This document shows positions 35,757 through 49,287 of a DNA stretch of 64,000 nucleotides, piece by piece. The notes beneath the pieces were generated by a model that was not told the DNA's origin, did not search any database, and worked only from the letters and a program-made list of their open reading frames with translations. The position numbers were made by a program, and so were the translations under genes. The stretch spans positions 3,729,265 through 3,793,264 of the forward strand of contig VWZW01006289.1 of the NCBI GenBank assembly GCA_013397115.1. Direction: 5' to 3'. Origin of the DNA: Edolisoma coerulescens. Lineage: Eukaryota; Chordata; Aves; Passeriformes; Campephagidae. Within the stretch, counting starts at the first letter, position 1; each line of letters opens with the position of its first letter.

Positions 35757-37682
35757 GTAAATTTCCTCTGGTTACTTTTGTAAAGTTACAGGCAACTCTG
35801 CAAAGCCTTGAAAGCTTTTTTTTTATTTTATGATTATCCAGTTGTTTTGTTGATAATGTAATAAAATTGTAGATTAAAGCAATGAAAAATATATTTCCTG
35901 GATAGTTTGAACATTTCTTTTAATTCTGGAAATAAAAAAAATATGGAAGCTAATCAATTACTTTGTTTAAATGGCTATTTTGGGGAACCTTTGGCATACT
36001 AAAGAAGGGGGCGGCAGTTCCACTTCTCAGTTCTGACTGAGACACATCACAATCAAAATTTTAATAATAGTATATTCTGAAAAATATTTAAAATATTTTA
36101 TTTGCTATTTCTTCTTGTTTTAGTAGCCCATTTGAATTTTTCTTAACAAGGTAATCCTGGTTTTTTTCCTTGATTTCTCTTTCTTGCTTCTTTAATGATG
36201 CCTTTGATATCTCTGGAAAGCAGGGAGAGGGAAAGTGGGAAAGAGGGAAAACAGGAAAGTGAAAGTATTCATTGAGGAATAAAACAGAATTTGGTAAACA
36301 TTTGAATAAACTGTGTTTAGTAGGTGACTTTCATCATGTTATCCTCTTCCCACAGAAAACCCTGGACTCTTCTAGTATATTTTAAGGAAGCTATCTGAAA
36401 TCACACAAAGAATTGAGAGATCAATAGACTAGCATAGTTGCTCAAGCAGTAAAAATCAATTTTGTGGTCTCTTGTTTTCTAAGCAAAGTTTGTGGAGTTA
36501 CACTATAATTATGGACAAAGTATGCAAAAATTTAACTTGCGTGAAGGACAGAAAAAATGCAACTGTATCTTTTTTCTTGATCAAAGAATACTAAATTCCA
36601 TTCCTTAATGACATTTTCAAACAAAACAGGTTATCACTTAAGTGCGGTTAGCAATCCAGTAAATAAAATATCTAATTTTCTTCTAATACGTATTTTATTT
36701 CCATTATTATATAATCTGTATATAATAATATGTATTCATCTTCATCCTTTAGGTGTAAAATGGGGAAGAAAAAAAAGTGTCTCTGATTACAGTATTTACT
36801 CTGATTTGAAAGACAGACCTTTCCTGTCATGAGTGGAACAGATCTGCTAAGGGAGATAGTGGCCAATTTATTTTGATTTTTTTGTTCAGTAAATCAAGAC
36901 TGCATCCACACCAGCAGCAACAAAAGCAAATGCACTGTCATATGAAAAGTCTGGATCTCAGATCTGTCGTGTTCAGTGAGAGGCTATGCAGTGACTGGGA
37001 TTCAGGGAACAACTGTCTACAGTGAGCTCTATTTTTATATTTCAATTCGATCCCCTCTCGAAGAACATATAGAAAGGTTAAACATGCCTCATTCAGTTTG
37101 GGCATGCATCATGCCTGTTTGCGCATGTGAGATAACAGCTGCTAAGTGGCCAGTGTGGGTTTGAAGGATTCTGGATATTTTCATGGTAAACAGATGTCAA
37201 AACTCACATCACTATTAGGTTCATCTTACAGTAGACTACCAAGGACATACAGGATCTAGTCCTTAGGTTGCATATAGAAAAGGTTTGCTCAGCATTTTAG
37301 AAAGGAGATGATATCCCTCTTCCTACGATTATTTTACAGAATTATGACCTGGCCTGCCCAAGAAGAGGAAGACTGACTATTCTTACCTCTATGAGAGATG
37401 AATGCTGTATCTGGTAGGTAAAAGTTAGATATTGTATATACAGCACTATCACCATCTTACCATTTTTGTTTTGTATGTCATCTGAGAATACAAAAATACT
37501 CAAAGTGAACCCTAGGGGTTAGGTAGGCTGAGATGCACCTAGTTTGAGATTCTGGCTGATGTGTGAAGAGTGGCTGCAAAAGTCCTGTGTGCCATCAGAA
37601 GATGGGTACCTATGTTCATGGCTGGTAGGAAAGCAATTAGAGAACAGTATTAGGATCACTGAAACCCCAAGGGACTTAGAGA
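35757..37682. other. AT-rich unique sequence, no gene
   Basis: No gene supported. A purine tract (36222-36265) is listed separately. A G-rich word aagggggcggcag (36005-36017) stands out from its AT-rich surroundings and partly resembles a CTCF core, but lacks the upstream half. Confidence 0.45.
36222..36265. repeat. Purine-rich (GA-type) tract
   Basis: About 44 bases nearly all A and G (gggagagggaaagtgggaaa and similar). Low-complexity, not an exact tandem repeat. Confidence 0.7.
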
Positions 37683-37815
37683 GTCATAGAATGGTTTGAT
37701 TTCGGCAGAACCTTAAATATCATCCAGTTCCAGCCCCCCTGCCATGGTAAGGGATGCCACCCACTAGATCAGGTTTCTTAAACCCCCTTCCTACCTGGCT
37801 TTGGACCCTCTCAGT
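37683..37815 (-). mobile_element. CR1 LINE, 3' fragment, antisense
   Basis: The plus strand shows the reverse complement of the CR1 tail: gtcatagaatggtttgattt (37683-37702), a ccttaaatatcatccagttc segment, cagcccccctgccatggtaa, gccacccactagatcaggtt, then ccccttcctacctggctttg. The element's 3' end is therefore at 37683. It is truncated near 37815 where the match stops. Confidence 0.9.
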
Positions 37816-40800
37816 GGTGCTCATGATGCTTCTGTGTCTTCAGCTTTGACATCAAACCTAGCAGGTAATAGGTAAATTTGATATTATAATTTTGGAGTGT
37901 ACAGGGCACTGAGGACATTGAAAACCCACACAAGTCGGATGTCACACTTGCATTGCTGCTGCAAGAGAAAAGAAAAAGCTGTGGCCCTGTATGGGGGATG
38001 CATCTAGGAAATGAGGGGTCCAAACCCTTGTTCCACCCATCTAGTGTTGGTTTTTTCTCCTGAGAAACTTCTATCCATGTAACCCGAGGGAAGAAAAAGT
38101 ACAACAGTGGATTGGATCCATAGTTCAAGGCAAACATTTCACGTATTTAAAGAAGAGAACACATTGGAGTCATCATCATGTTTAAAAAGTCTTAGTAGGC
38201 TTGTTGCTTGTGTTTGTAGAACTTACTCTACTTAAATTAAACTCCAAAGGGATTTTAACAGAATGAAAGATTCACAAGTGCTATTTATCAGCATTTAGTA
38301 TTAAAGTGACCTGCTCAAGCCAATGCACCAAAAAAAGAAAAGCCAAGCTTGCCTTTTAGAGTTCTTTAAACAAAAAGACTTATTTTGATTGCAACAAAAA
38401 CACCCATAAATCTATGCACATATATATTGATCTTTCTTTCCTCTTAAAAATGACTCTGTCCCAGTAAGTTGGCATATTTCATAAACAAACCAACAAATTA
38501 TTGATCCATCATATACTCTAAAAATCCTGTGAAGAATCTAGGTTGCTTTTAAGTTCGTGCTGTACCTAAGGGAATGAGAAACTCCAAAATGAAAAATAGA
38601 TGTTTAAAAAGAAGCACAAATATTAGAAGATGTATAGCTACTTTTGCTCCTGCATAACCTTTCATTGTAATTCTTTCAATGTAGTTCATTAAAAATATTC
38701 ATTATGAGCTAATAGATTATTTTGTTTGGTAATATGATTCTTTGTGGTGACTATTAGTTACTACATTAATTATATGTCCCTGCAGATATCTCTGTTCCTT
38801 TTTGGCAGATGCTGTGACAGCATATATTTTCTTACACAGAAATCATACACAATTAAGACTGCCTGACATCTTGTTAATGAAAGCAAAGTTATATTCAGCT
38901 TGGATTAAAGATGGATTCTGGTCACATGTCCTTTTGAAAAGGAAATAATGAAGTAGATTACAGATGTTTATCAGTGATAATTTAATAAACAATGCTGTGA
39001 AAAGTTAGAGCCAGCTAGATTTTCAGTTATTCAACCTATCTTCCCTACAGTGTTTTGAGCAGCTGACATGACACACAGAGTCACCAGGAGCTTAATCGCA
39101 AATGACTTCCTAGAGGGGGATGGCAGCAAGCTAACATGGCCTTTTGGAAGGGAGAGATAATTAAGAATATTAGTTAGTGGTAAAATAAACCATTGTTAGT
39201 GGCTATTTATTCAGTCACTTGTCCATTAACTACTAAGATACAGTTCTCCACTAAAGTGTAATAGTGGGGCTGCGCAAACTATGACTGTTTTTTGCAAAAC
39301 ACTTACCTTGAAGTAGCTGAAATTCCTGTACTTATGCAGATACCAGAATATAAGGCCTGGGTACCTCAGTGTGAAACTGTGTTCTGAAAAGTGCTTCCCT
39401 CTTGAGCAGCTGACTGGTACTGGCGCTGTTTTCCAGTTAGACCTGAAAGGTCCCAAAACCAGCACTTGTTAGAAACACCTGAAAGATGTTTCCAGAAGTT
39501 AAAAAATGCCAAAAGAATTAGGTTTCTTTGTAATCATTTAGCAGCACACCTGAAACAGAAATCACAGAGCTGACCAGAGACTGTGATTGTTAGCTCTTCT
39601 CCTCTCTTGCACCACAGCAGGGTAGAGCTGTGCAAGGAAGAAGAAGCCTTTGTGACTAATGGCTATGTGAAATGTGGATGTTTACTGTTTATATAAATAT
39701 TTTATGGCAAAGATCGCGTGAGTACTATGAGAAGGGAAAAAGTCTCTGACTGCAACTTAAAGGGTCAAGGGACTTTGCAGAGTTTTCTGAACTCTTATTT
39801 GACTTCGCCAGCCTGTATGTTAAAGAACTTCTCCAGCTTCACTCTATTGTACCACTGCTGAGAGGGTTGTAGAGAGGAGATTCTGAGCTGTGATGTTGAA
39901 CTGGGAAAAAAAAAGTCATCTTTTTCTGAGCTTACAGTAAGGCCCAGCTGGAATTTTCAGAGAACTGTGGTGGAAAACTTCCTTCGAGCCAGATATGGAC
40001 TTATTTATATGAGGAGAGAAGCATAAAGCTTTCCGTCCCTTGTCTGAGTAAGGGGAAAAAAAAATCTCGGCACAGCAAACAGAGAGATATATTATTAGTA
40101 TTCACCCCATCAGAGGGATATCAGAATGACTCATCCTGAGCTGCTGCTCTGAAGGCTGTTTTATAAGCTCAGCCAAGCTGGTCTAAGATCAAGGCTTCTC
40201 AAATAGGAGTACTTCACACTCATAGGCTTAACATACTTTATACTTGCACTGACTTTTTAAAAAAACAGGATCCTAAGTTTAAAAAAATTGTGAAGCTATA
40301 AACACTACTAGCTTTGACATTCAGGAAGTTACATTTAAAATGTATTTGTAGAGCTGTTGCTGTGTAGTCTGTGCTGGGTATCTAAAGATGATTGTATTCT
40401 ATTTATTTATATTTGACATATTAGTTTTATGGGACATGATACTTTGAATGATTAATTCAGTATACTACATATGATAATGTGTGATAATTGATATGAATCT
40501 GAGCCTAAGTTTTATTTAGGTGCTTTGATTGGTAAATGAGATGTGAACGTATCATAACTTTGACAGTAAATTTAAAAGAAATATTGCATCAGTCTTCCTT
40601 GAAAAACAAAAGAAGACTTCTTTGAACACAAATAACTCAAGGGCTACAGATAATCCAAAATACAGAAAGATCAAATGTTTCTGATAATTGTTCTGCATGA
40701 AATAGTCAGAAAGTATAAAATACTTTTTGCTTGATTACTTTTGAGAAGAAATGCTGCATTATCCACAAAGATGAACAAAGTATTTTTCATGTCAAGGTTT

Positions 40801-43800
40801 ACAATGATTGAGTAATAGTTGTTTAGTTCTTCATGAAAGACTGCCAGATGCAGAAAAAGAATGCAAACATAAGTAATAAAAGTAATTTTTATATAATTAA
40901 AGGACAAAATTGTTGAAACAATTTTGCTACTAAGAAAACCATGAAGCGTATGCTACCAGAGTTACTCCTACACAGAATTTAAGTATGACTACCATTTAGT
41001 GAGTGCTCTAAAGGTATGTTTAAGACAGAGACAAATCTGTGTATTGTCAGCAAAATGCCAGTTCCTTTTTCAGATGAGAAAACAATAATTAACTTGGTTG
41101 AAATGTGAATGTTTCTGTATTGCTGCTAATGCTTCAAAACAATTGAAATATGTGATGTTTCCCAAAACCACATAAGAGTAATCCACTTCTTTCCTTTTTT
41201 TTTTTGACAGCAATCAAATTTCATTAGAAATATTTGGTAATATAATAAGTTTAAGTGAATTAGAGGGGTTTCTTGGCAGCTTTTCATTACTTAGTACCTA
41301 CTGTGCTACTGCTAATTTGGGGAGGAAAACAGTTCATGATAAATAATGAAAAATATTTGCTTCTAGCTAATTACTTAGCTCATATGCTGCATAATGCAAC
41401 AAAGTATATGATAGATTAGTCATCATTTGATCATGTAGAAAACAGAAGTTTTCAATTACATTATATGGCAACAAGTTTTCTAGTTGCTGGAAGTATTTAG
41501 TTTTCCTAACTTAAAATATATGGAAGTGTTGAGCTATATCACCCTAAGATTAGCGTTATGAGGTTGACAGATTCTTGATTATTTTCCATCTATTAAAAGT
41601 TAGCTATCAAATGTCAGAAGAAACTAGATTTTTCAGTTCTCTCAAGATGGAGAAATGGGAATGGCAGATTCCTATCTGTTGCCTGAATAGTATTTATTTT
41701 TCAGCGTATGTTAAAAGATAAATTAGGAAAAATGTAAAGTGTCTCCATTTAATAATATACAATTGGTCTGAAATATCTGACTCCACTTTTTGATTTGGCA
41801 AACAAAGCTATCCTTACCTGATCCAGTCTCCTTTTTGAAAAAAAAGTCAAGCGTTCTCAAAGACTCGGTATGAAAAGGACTGGGTATAGAGTGCTTGTCA
41901 GGAATATTGTAATGAGATGCTTAGTAGAGCATGCATACAACTGTAGAAGTGTTGCATTAGGAAATAACATTTCAATCTTTAAATCTTGAGTATGTTAATT
42001 ACTTAAAACCTGTGGAATTTTTGTTCACTCTAACACAACAGTAAGAATAATATTTCCTTGAGTAAACAGGATTGCTACAACTGCAGAAATTTGGTAAACA
42101 TGGATTCTGTAGAGACTGTTTAAATTTAAATTTTATTTCACTTATACATGACAAAAGTTTTACGAATTGATTTACAGCGCCTATTTGCATGGAACTGCAT
42201 TAAGCAGGTATCGCTTAAACTTTACGGCTACAATACTGAATTGTATGTCTTGAAGTTATGATTTAAACATTATTTGTGCAGTATGTACACATACAGATGC
42301 AAGTATAAATTAGTATGCTCTTGTACATATTAGTTGAAAGATGATATTTAGATTTATATGTAGTTTATTTCCAATGAAATGATAATAGTAATTACCATCT
42401 CCATATTCTACAGATAATGGATAGGTAGTAACAAACTGAGTAATAATATTGTTCAGAAGCCTGTGCCTCCTTTTGTCACCAGTCTTTGAGTGGGAATCTA
42501 GTTGGCCATCTTGCAGTTCTTTCATATATGTCAGTGGTGAGTGGCCAAAACATCAGCCTGGTTCTTCATTGCCCAGTGAAGAAATAGGACTGAATGCAAA
42601 GTGTGAGGTTAGTACTTCAGTACCAACCACTTAGTCTAAGGGGAAAACTATTATATGTAGGTGAGATCCGTTTATTTAATAGATCAAAATAATTCAGCCC
42701 TGAAAGAATGGTGGGAAGGCAGCAGAGGGAAGCTGTTCACAAGATTATCCTATTGGAAGGATTTTCAGTACATGGGATTATCTGTAATGAGATTAACCAC
42801 TGGGAGATCAAATTCTGAATGGATGCTTCAGGGAGACAAAATGCCCACTAAAACAAAAGAGAAGTGGGAGGTAAAGGCTACAGGATTTAAATAAAGTCTA
42901 GTCCTGAAAGTCCTGTTGTTCTGGCAGCAATAATGTGAAGAAGACTGGTTGGCAAACAACCAGGAGACACATCAAGTGCTCATCAGTAAAAAGACAGTGT
43001 TAGGAAAAGGGTTTCTAATGAATAGAGCAATGTGGATATATAATAAAAGGTGGCCACTGATTCTTCTGCATCAATTGGCAGCTGAGGATTCTGTGAGCAG
43101 CAAGATGGTGCTGCGAACAATCACGATGCGTGTTACATTTTGTGTACAGTTACAGAGATCGGCTTAGACCGGATTTTAAATAAGAGCCTCGAATGGAGTA
43201 CAAAGCTACAAGATGTGCAAAAAATAGGTAACATTTATGCTTCAAGCCATGCAGGAAATTTGAAATCACATTTAACAAGTGATTAGTATTTCGAGTAAAT
43301 CGTCAGTAAACAAATTTTGGAACTTATTTTCACTGGTGCAACATTTAGACAAAACAGAAACTGGTTTTGGGGAGGTAGGTATCAGCATAAACATATGTGG
43401 AAAGGAAAGTCAATAAATAAACTTTGGTCAAAATCAAAATACTTTACAGAAGGTTCAGTCCAACTCAGTTTTTTGGTACTTGCAATTAACATCAGATGCT
43501 GCTAGTGGGAAAGGTTATATTTTTGAGACATAGACCAAAAAAGATGTAGAGATTGCACTTCGTCAGAAATGCAGCTGTAGATTTGCCTCTCAAACTTTGG
43601 GCATTCTGCATACTTTGTCCTCCTCTTGGGGCAGAATCTCACTTGAGGCATATTTGCTCTGCAGTGACATTAGCATATCTAGTAGAGACATCTGAAGGCT
43701 AAAAAAAACCAACATGGAAGACATTGCTCAGAAAAAGTATTCTGTCTGTAAAGGAACAATATTTTGTTCACAGCCGTATTTACAGTTCCACAAGTTGTAA

Positions 43801-44002
43801 GACACGTGACTTTTGTTTTAGGTAGAAATTATTATATATAACAACTGGCTAAGAAGCCATGTCTTACCTAGACCCATCACCATGCCTGGTGTCCATTATC
43901 CATGTCACTCTAGTGAGACATGTCAACACACAGCTCCTCTGTTGAAATGTCTTGAGCTATTCTGCATGCCACATGTAGGAAAGGATAGGATGTATCTATT
44001 TT
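37816..44002. other. AT-rich unique sequence, no gene
   Basis: No coding exon, RNA gene or transposon recognised in about 6 kb. 38640-39000 is listed as an enhancer-like block. Homopolymers include nine-A runs near 39906 and 40057 and an 11-T run near 41195. A 22-base imperfect palindrome, catgtcact...agtgagacatg, lies at 43901-43922. Confidence 0.5.
38640..39000. promoter_or_regulatory. Enhancer-like block with a 15-base palindrome
   Basis: Non-repetitive AT-rich sequence with cattatgagctaatag, ctacattaattatatg and a perfect inverted repeat atgctgtgacagcat (38809-38823), whose half sites resemble MAF-recognition TGCTG halves at altered spacing. No open frame. Regulatory function is speculative. 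Confidence 0.17.
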
Positions 44003-44060
44003 TTGTGGCCAGGTTTTGGTAGTAGAAGTGGGTTATAGGGGTGGCCGCTGTGAGAAGCGC
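44003..44060 (+). mobile_element. Avian ERV LTR, 5' stub only
   Basis: ttgtggccaggttttggtag (44003-44022), then tgggttataggggtggccgc and tgtgagaagc, matches the first 60 or so bases of an abundant avian LTR (family start: catggccaggttttggtagc, then ctacaggggtggcttctgtg and agaagc). The match stops abruptly at about 44060. Sense orientation is plus. No downstream LTR or internal sequence continues from it, so it is a truncated fragment. Confidence 0.6.
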
Positions 44061-46557
44061 ATACTTTACATATCTTTATGTGTAAATAGCAGTGAAAATA
44101 CAAGTTTAAAGCTTTGAGCAGTCTGAATCTGCTTTCCTGCGCAGGTTATCCAGTTATAACTTTATCTGGGAACTGGAGAGTTAGTCAAATGCCATAAAGC
44201 ATGTACCAAAGAATAAGGCCAATTTTTGTAAACAGACTTTTAATTATTTTTAATTAGGTGATGTCTTAGATTTTATTGGAATTTAATGGAGCTTGTCAAA
44301 TACTTGAAAAGAATATTCCTCAAATAAATTATTCAGCAAATATTGCTATTATACATGAATTAATTTATTCAGTGAATAATATTCAGCCAGCTACACAATT
44401 GGTCAAATGCTGCTAAAAGCTGTTTGCTGAAGAACAGTTTTGATGAGTAACAGCAGTACTCTTTGAATAATACATTTGACAAAGACTACCTGACCAGTTC
44501 TATTTTTATTAGATTAAAGATTTTGAAGACTTTCAGCTGACCAGCCATGGAAGCTCTAGTTACACAAGACCAATGTGAAACCCAGTTATTTAGTATGTCT
44601 TGCTAATACAGTGAACTTGGGAATAGTGAATATTTTGCAGTGGTTCACATGCCATTAATATTTTCTGAAAGGTGAGTTTCCAGGACAGTTGAATCCACAG
44701 ATAACTGGTTGTTTTGGCTATTTAGTGTAATGCTTAGTAGACATTTTGTTCCCTGATCTTTTTTCCTTGGTAACCTGGCTATGTCCTTCAGGACATTCAG
44801 GACTTCTGTCATCTATCCAGCAGCTCCAAGAAGACAGGGGAAGTTGCTGTATTCTTAATGACTTTTGAAAACCAAGGATAGCTCTAGTTGTTCAGATCCA
44901 GACTTATCATGGGACTGACTTCAAGCTCTTAAAAAACAGTGATATGGTTGTGAAAGAGTTAGGTCATGCTGCAAACAGTGAGAAAGCAAGCATCATAGAC
45001 CATGAGATTTAGAGGGACTGAAATTGTGTGAATGAGCAGGTTTAATACTGGCCTTGTTGACAGGAAAATGCATATGGATTGAGAAAATGAAACAGGCGTG
45101 ATGTGGAAGTGTGTTTGGGTGGGTGAGTATAAAATAGGATTTACATGATGTAGCCCTGGAACACAAAGCTTTGAGCTTCATTCACTCCAAAATGTCGGGG
45201 CATTAGGTAAACTGCTGCTTTCAGAGCAGCAGTAGGTTTAGTTAATCCAAGCCAGTTCAAATTGTGATTGCTTGACTATGCAGTCCTGTGCTTTTATCCA
45301 ATTCAGGAGTCCCAGATTTACGTTTCACTTCCTACTCTGCAGATTCATCCTGCCCAATATTTGGGAAGGGATTGACTGCACTTGGTGTGTTCAAGTAACC
45401 CTGCACAGTCCATTTGAACTGCAGCCAGAAGTTGTGAACATGACTGAGGAAACTAGATTGAAAATATAATATAAAATAGACATAATAAAACATATCTGGG
45501 AACTAGGCTACTTCGGCATGGATCTATACCTTGCTGGGCTCCATTTGCCCAGGCTGTCCTGTTGTTATGTACAACACACTACTGCTTTAGCCTAATGAAA
45601 TTATACCTTTAAAGTTGAAGCATTTCAAATGATCTGTTCTCAGAAATTGGGCTTACAGGCACACCTGACATCCCTACTGTACATGTTTCCATGGAGTTCA
45701 CTTTTGGCTGTTCACTTTCTGGTATGATTCCACAGTCTGAATGCCCAGTTTCATCTGATATGCATTAGGTGTGCTGCTGGGGAGTGAGCACTTTTTAGTT
45801 TAATTTCATCCAAATAGACTCTCTGAGACTGCTGCACAACACAAATGAAAACACGGTTACTTGGGTGCATTCCTCAGTTGCACAAAACATTAAGAGACAT
45901 GCTCCTTATTGCTCATGGTAGTAGGTTTGCAGTGTGTTAGATTTTAGATAATCATGGAACCAAATTAGAGTTTTATTATACTTTCTCATTTAAAAAGGCA
46001 GGAAGAAAAGCAGTCACATTTTACTGAATTATACCCTTCAGATTTGTTTAAATGAGCTTGCACTGGAGAGTGGGTTGAGCAGAGAGGTGAAGTGAGGTGT
46101 TGAGGATTTGAGAAATATACTTATTCCACAATTAATTAAATTTGGAATTACAAATGTGTTAGTGTTTGTTAAAGCCCCACAGCATTGCATATACTGTTAA
46201 CTATGAAAATATATTACAAATAGTATCTCTTCTGAGCTGCAAAACCATATTGTTAGGCTCAGTTGCAATGCCAAAATGAATATATAATTTAGATCCTCAT
46301 TTCTACAAGTTTTTATCTCTGTTTTTTTTTAATTAACTGAGAAAATACCAAATGATATGACAAGCAAAGACCTTTAAACCTGCACTACCTCTGGACCATA
46401 ACAGTTTTACTCTAACTGCATCCATGAGTTAGAAATATTATGGGTCAAAGGCAGGCCTAGGAGACCCTCAAGACTGACCTAATTATCTACAGTACATTTC
46501 CACTTTTCTATATCTGGAGGCCAATTAGTTTTCACACTATGTACAGCAGAGCATATT
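44061..46557. other. Unique sequence, no gene
   Basis: No gene or repeat recognised. A minor tandem echo (ttcaggacattcaggac) occurs near 44788-44805. Confidence 0.5.
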
Positions 46558-46645
46558 TTTGTGTCTCTTGTAGGCCTTAGGAATTTTGTGTCACTTGTGT
46601 CACTTGGGCCTTTTGTGCCCCTTTGTGTCACTTGGGCCTTAGGAA
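46558..46645. repeat. Complex short tandem duplication, period 28
   Basis: The 18-base word ttgtgtcacttgggcctt occurs exactly at 46595-46612 and 46623-46640. A shorter related unit ttgtgtcac precedes it at 46586, and ccttaggaat occurs at both ends (about 46575 and 46637). It looks like nested slippage duplications. Confidence 0.9.
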
Positions 46646-49026
46646 TACTATAATATTTCAATATAATAATGGAACACAATTGAGATATTGTGATTTAGTA
46701 ATAGAATATAGAGCTCATCATCAGAGCTAACAACTGTATGAACTACCCCAGAAACATGCAACTGTATGTCTAACATTTTAGACAGAATTTGGAGTGAGGA
46801 ATAATAAAGGCCAAGCCCCTTCATCTCAAATCTACTTTTCTCCATTTTGGCTGTGTCCTATGTACCATGACAATGACCATACTGCAGTGTACTAACATGA
46901 TAGCCAATGACTCAATCTAATCTAAATGCCTTTGAAAACCATTAACTGCTTATTTGTAAATTGGAGTAATTTAAACATTCTGTGCCTTTATTTCCTGGTG
47001 ATGATATTCAGTTCTGACTTTGCACTGCTTTGTAATAATGTTAAGGATTATTTTAATGTAGAAGAGCTAAAACTTACTAGTAAATCATCTTAGGTTTTGC
47101 TCTCTGCATTAAAAAATATGAATCCTTCCAACTAAGTGCATCTTCCTCTAATATGATGCTGTTTTCTTTCCTTTGTCTGTGGAGTGAGTTGAAGAGGACA
47201 TACACAGTGCTGCTCACCAAGAGTGGGCAACACCACTTCTGTGTTGGGGCATGTAAGAGCTGAGAGCCAGAAAAATGTGGTACCCAAAAAGTGGAGGAGG
47301 TACTCAAAAAAACCTAAAACCAAAAAAAAAATCCCCACTTCACCAAAAAACCCCAAACTCAAAACCACAATAAAACAACAAAAAACGTAAGAAAGAAAAG
47401 GAGAACAATAAATTAAGGCATGAACCAGGGCAACCACATTAAAAGAAACAGCTCAAAAAATATGATGGCACACAAATAAAAGATACAAGGTGGAATTTCT
47501 AAAGCACTGCATATTGGACTGATACTGTTCCATCAATGGATACTTCCCAAAGCCCCACGTAAAGTTTATTCAAGTGTACTTTATATTAGCTGTTGTCTGC
47601 CTTGCCCACTGTGGTGACCTTATGCTCTCCAAAGTATAACAGAGTTTCTTAACATTCAACCCACAAAGGCTGTCTGTCTGTATCCACACCTTGATCTGGA
47701 GTCACACTTGCTAACTATTATTTTAGAATTCAGTGAAGAACAGTGTGATGAATGGTTGAAATATTTCTTTAGCTCACTGAATACACACCATGTGCTCTGT
47801 TCTGTTAACAAGCCTGTGGCTGAGTGGCCTGTTCTCTTTGGGATCAGAAAAACTCTCTAGACAGAGGGGAGGTTGTGTATTTCCTTGAGAATAATCTTGT
47901 GCAGCTGGGAGAGGCATCCAGGCTATGGAGTGATGCAGGTTGGGATGGCTGGAGGTGAGGTGCATTTTGATAATGTGGGATTTATGTGAAGGAGGATAGA
48001 AATCCAGCTGAGCTTCAGGTAATGGGGATGATACGAAATTGCTGTAGAGCTCCAGAGGGTGACTGTGAGGTTGGTGCATGTTAGGAGTTCAGGGCTAAAG
48101 GGAGCAGCATCCCTGCAAGGAAGAGTAGATAAAGGGCTCCACACCTCTAGTTTCAAGCTGCTTTATTCAGCACTCCTGAGTGTTATCTTAGAGCTTTTGC
48201 TGTATTAACCCTTCATTTAGAGTGTGGGTTCCCTAATTTTGCATCCTTGCTGGTGGGAGGAGGATTCTCTTCTGAGTGCTGCCTTGGGTGCTGGTGCAGT
48301 TGGGTCTAATTCTGTGTCCGGTTCTTGTGGTGCTTTGTGGCCAGATGACATGACATTGTGGGACTTTGTTTAGTAAGGGAAAACTTGCTTATTTTAATGC
48401 TGACTAGGCTTTCTTACTTCTCTTAAATAAAGCTGTTATTGATTCCTGTACCCTAGCTATTTCTGTTTACTGTATACTTGCTGAAAGAAACAAAATAGCG
48501 AGTGAATGTTATTGCGTACATGCTCTGATGAATTTCTTCTCGCTACCTCTGTAGATACCAATATTATAGAGAGGAATTTTAATGTTTCTTTTCCTTTTCA
48601 ATTTCTTAGTACCCATGAGAATAGTCATTGGTAAAGAATGAAAAGCTAAACAACTGAGCGTATAGAAAATGATACTTTTTACTATTCATGGACCTATAAT
48701 CTCTACAGGAGAAAAAAGAATGGACTACTAGAGGCAAAAGCCCCAGAGGAGGTGACTGCTGAGTTGAGGCAAACACCACCTGGAAAGTAGGAGATTAGAA
48801 ACATGTAGGTGACAGACCTTCACCTAGAAAGCTTTATTTCAGTTGTTCAAATCTAGTGAAAAAACAATAAAATTGGTGACAGCTGAGAAAATAGTGACCA
48901 GTGTTGTGCTGTCAGAGATTTGGTGAAATATAAGTAATACTAAGAAACTGGGGACTGAATGTTATAAGAACTTCAGGATGCTCAAAGCAATGTATCAGCA
49001 GTGCTGGCGAGGCTGAGGTGCCTCAT
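46646..49026. other. Unique sequence, no gene
   Basis: No gene supported. 47304-47386 is an A/C-rich tract listed separately. 48160-48470 has some LTR-like texture (an aaataaagctgttattgatt polyadenylation-type context at 48425-48444), but I could not match it to a known LTR and do not call it. Confidence 0.45.
47304..47386. repeat. A/C-rich low-complexity tract
   Basis: Nearly only A and C (ccaaaaaaaaaatcccc and ccaaaaaaccccaaac-type words), the complement-type counterpart of the G/T tract at 12860-12957. Confidence 0.85.
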
Positions 49027-49190
49027 TCCTGGGATGATGATTCCACCACTTCCCTGGGCAGCCTATTCCCATGCTTCCAAATCACCCTTTCTGTAGAGAA
49101 TTTTTTCCTAATATCCAACCCAAACTTCCACGTGTGCAACTTTAGGCTGTTTTCTCTTGTCCTGATAAATGTAAGCTTCTAGTCAGACCA
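49027..49190 (-). mobile_element. CR1 LINE, 3'-proximal fragment, antisense
   Basis: The plus strand reads as the reverse complement of CR1: a cctgggatgatgattccacc segment, acttccctgggcagcctatt, atcaccctttctgtagagaa, ttttttcctaatatccaacc and ggctgttttctcttgtcctg. The terminal 3' part is missing on the left, so this is an internal piece of the tail region. Moderately diverged. Confidence 0.88.
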
Positions 49191-49227
49191 GGTCATATCT
49201 GAGTAAATGTAATACTTTGTGTTAGAC

Positions 49228-49275
49228 TGCCCCTTTTTCTGGTCCCTTCTGGCCTTAATATATGTAGATTCTGAT
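49228..49275 (+). mobile_element. CR1 LINE tail scrap, sense (tentative)
   Basis: ctggtcccttctggccttaa (49239-49258) followed by tatatgtagattctgatc resembles the end of older CR1 copies (gaggtcccttccagccttaa, then tctatgattctat). Very short, immediately before an LTR and 40 bases after an opposite-strand CR1. Confidence 0.4.
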
Positions 49276-49287
49276 CTTTTTGACTGT

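Noticed and set aside
36005..36017. CTCF-like G-rich word aagggggcggcag
   Set aside because: Only the second half of the motif fits; the upstream half is absent.
36735..36765. MIR/L2-like word gtgtaaaatggggaag
   Set aside because: A single short word with no matching flanks.
48160..48470. LTR-like region with an AATAAA context
   Set aside because: No ordered match to an LTR family that I could follow.
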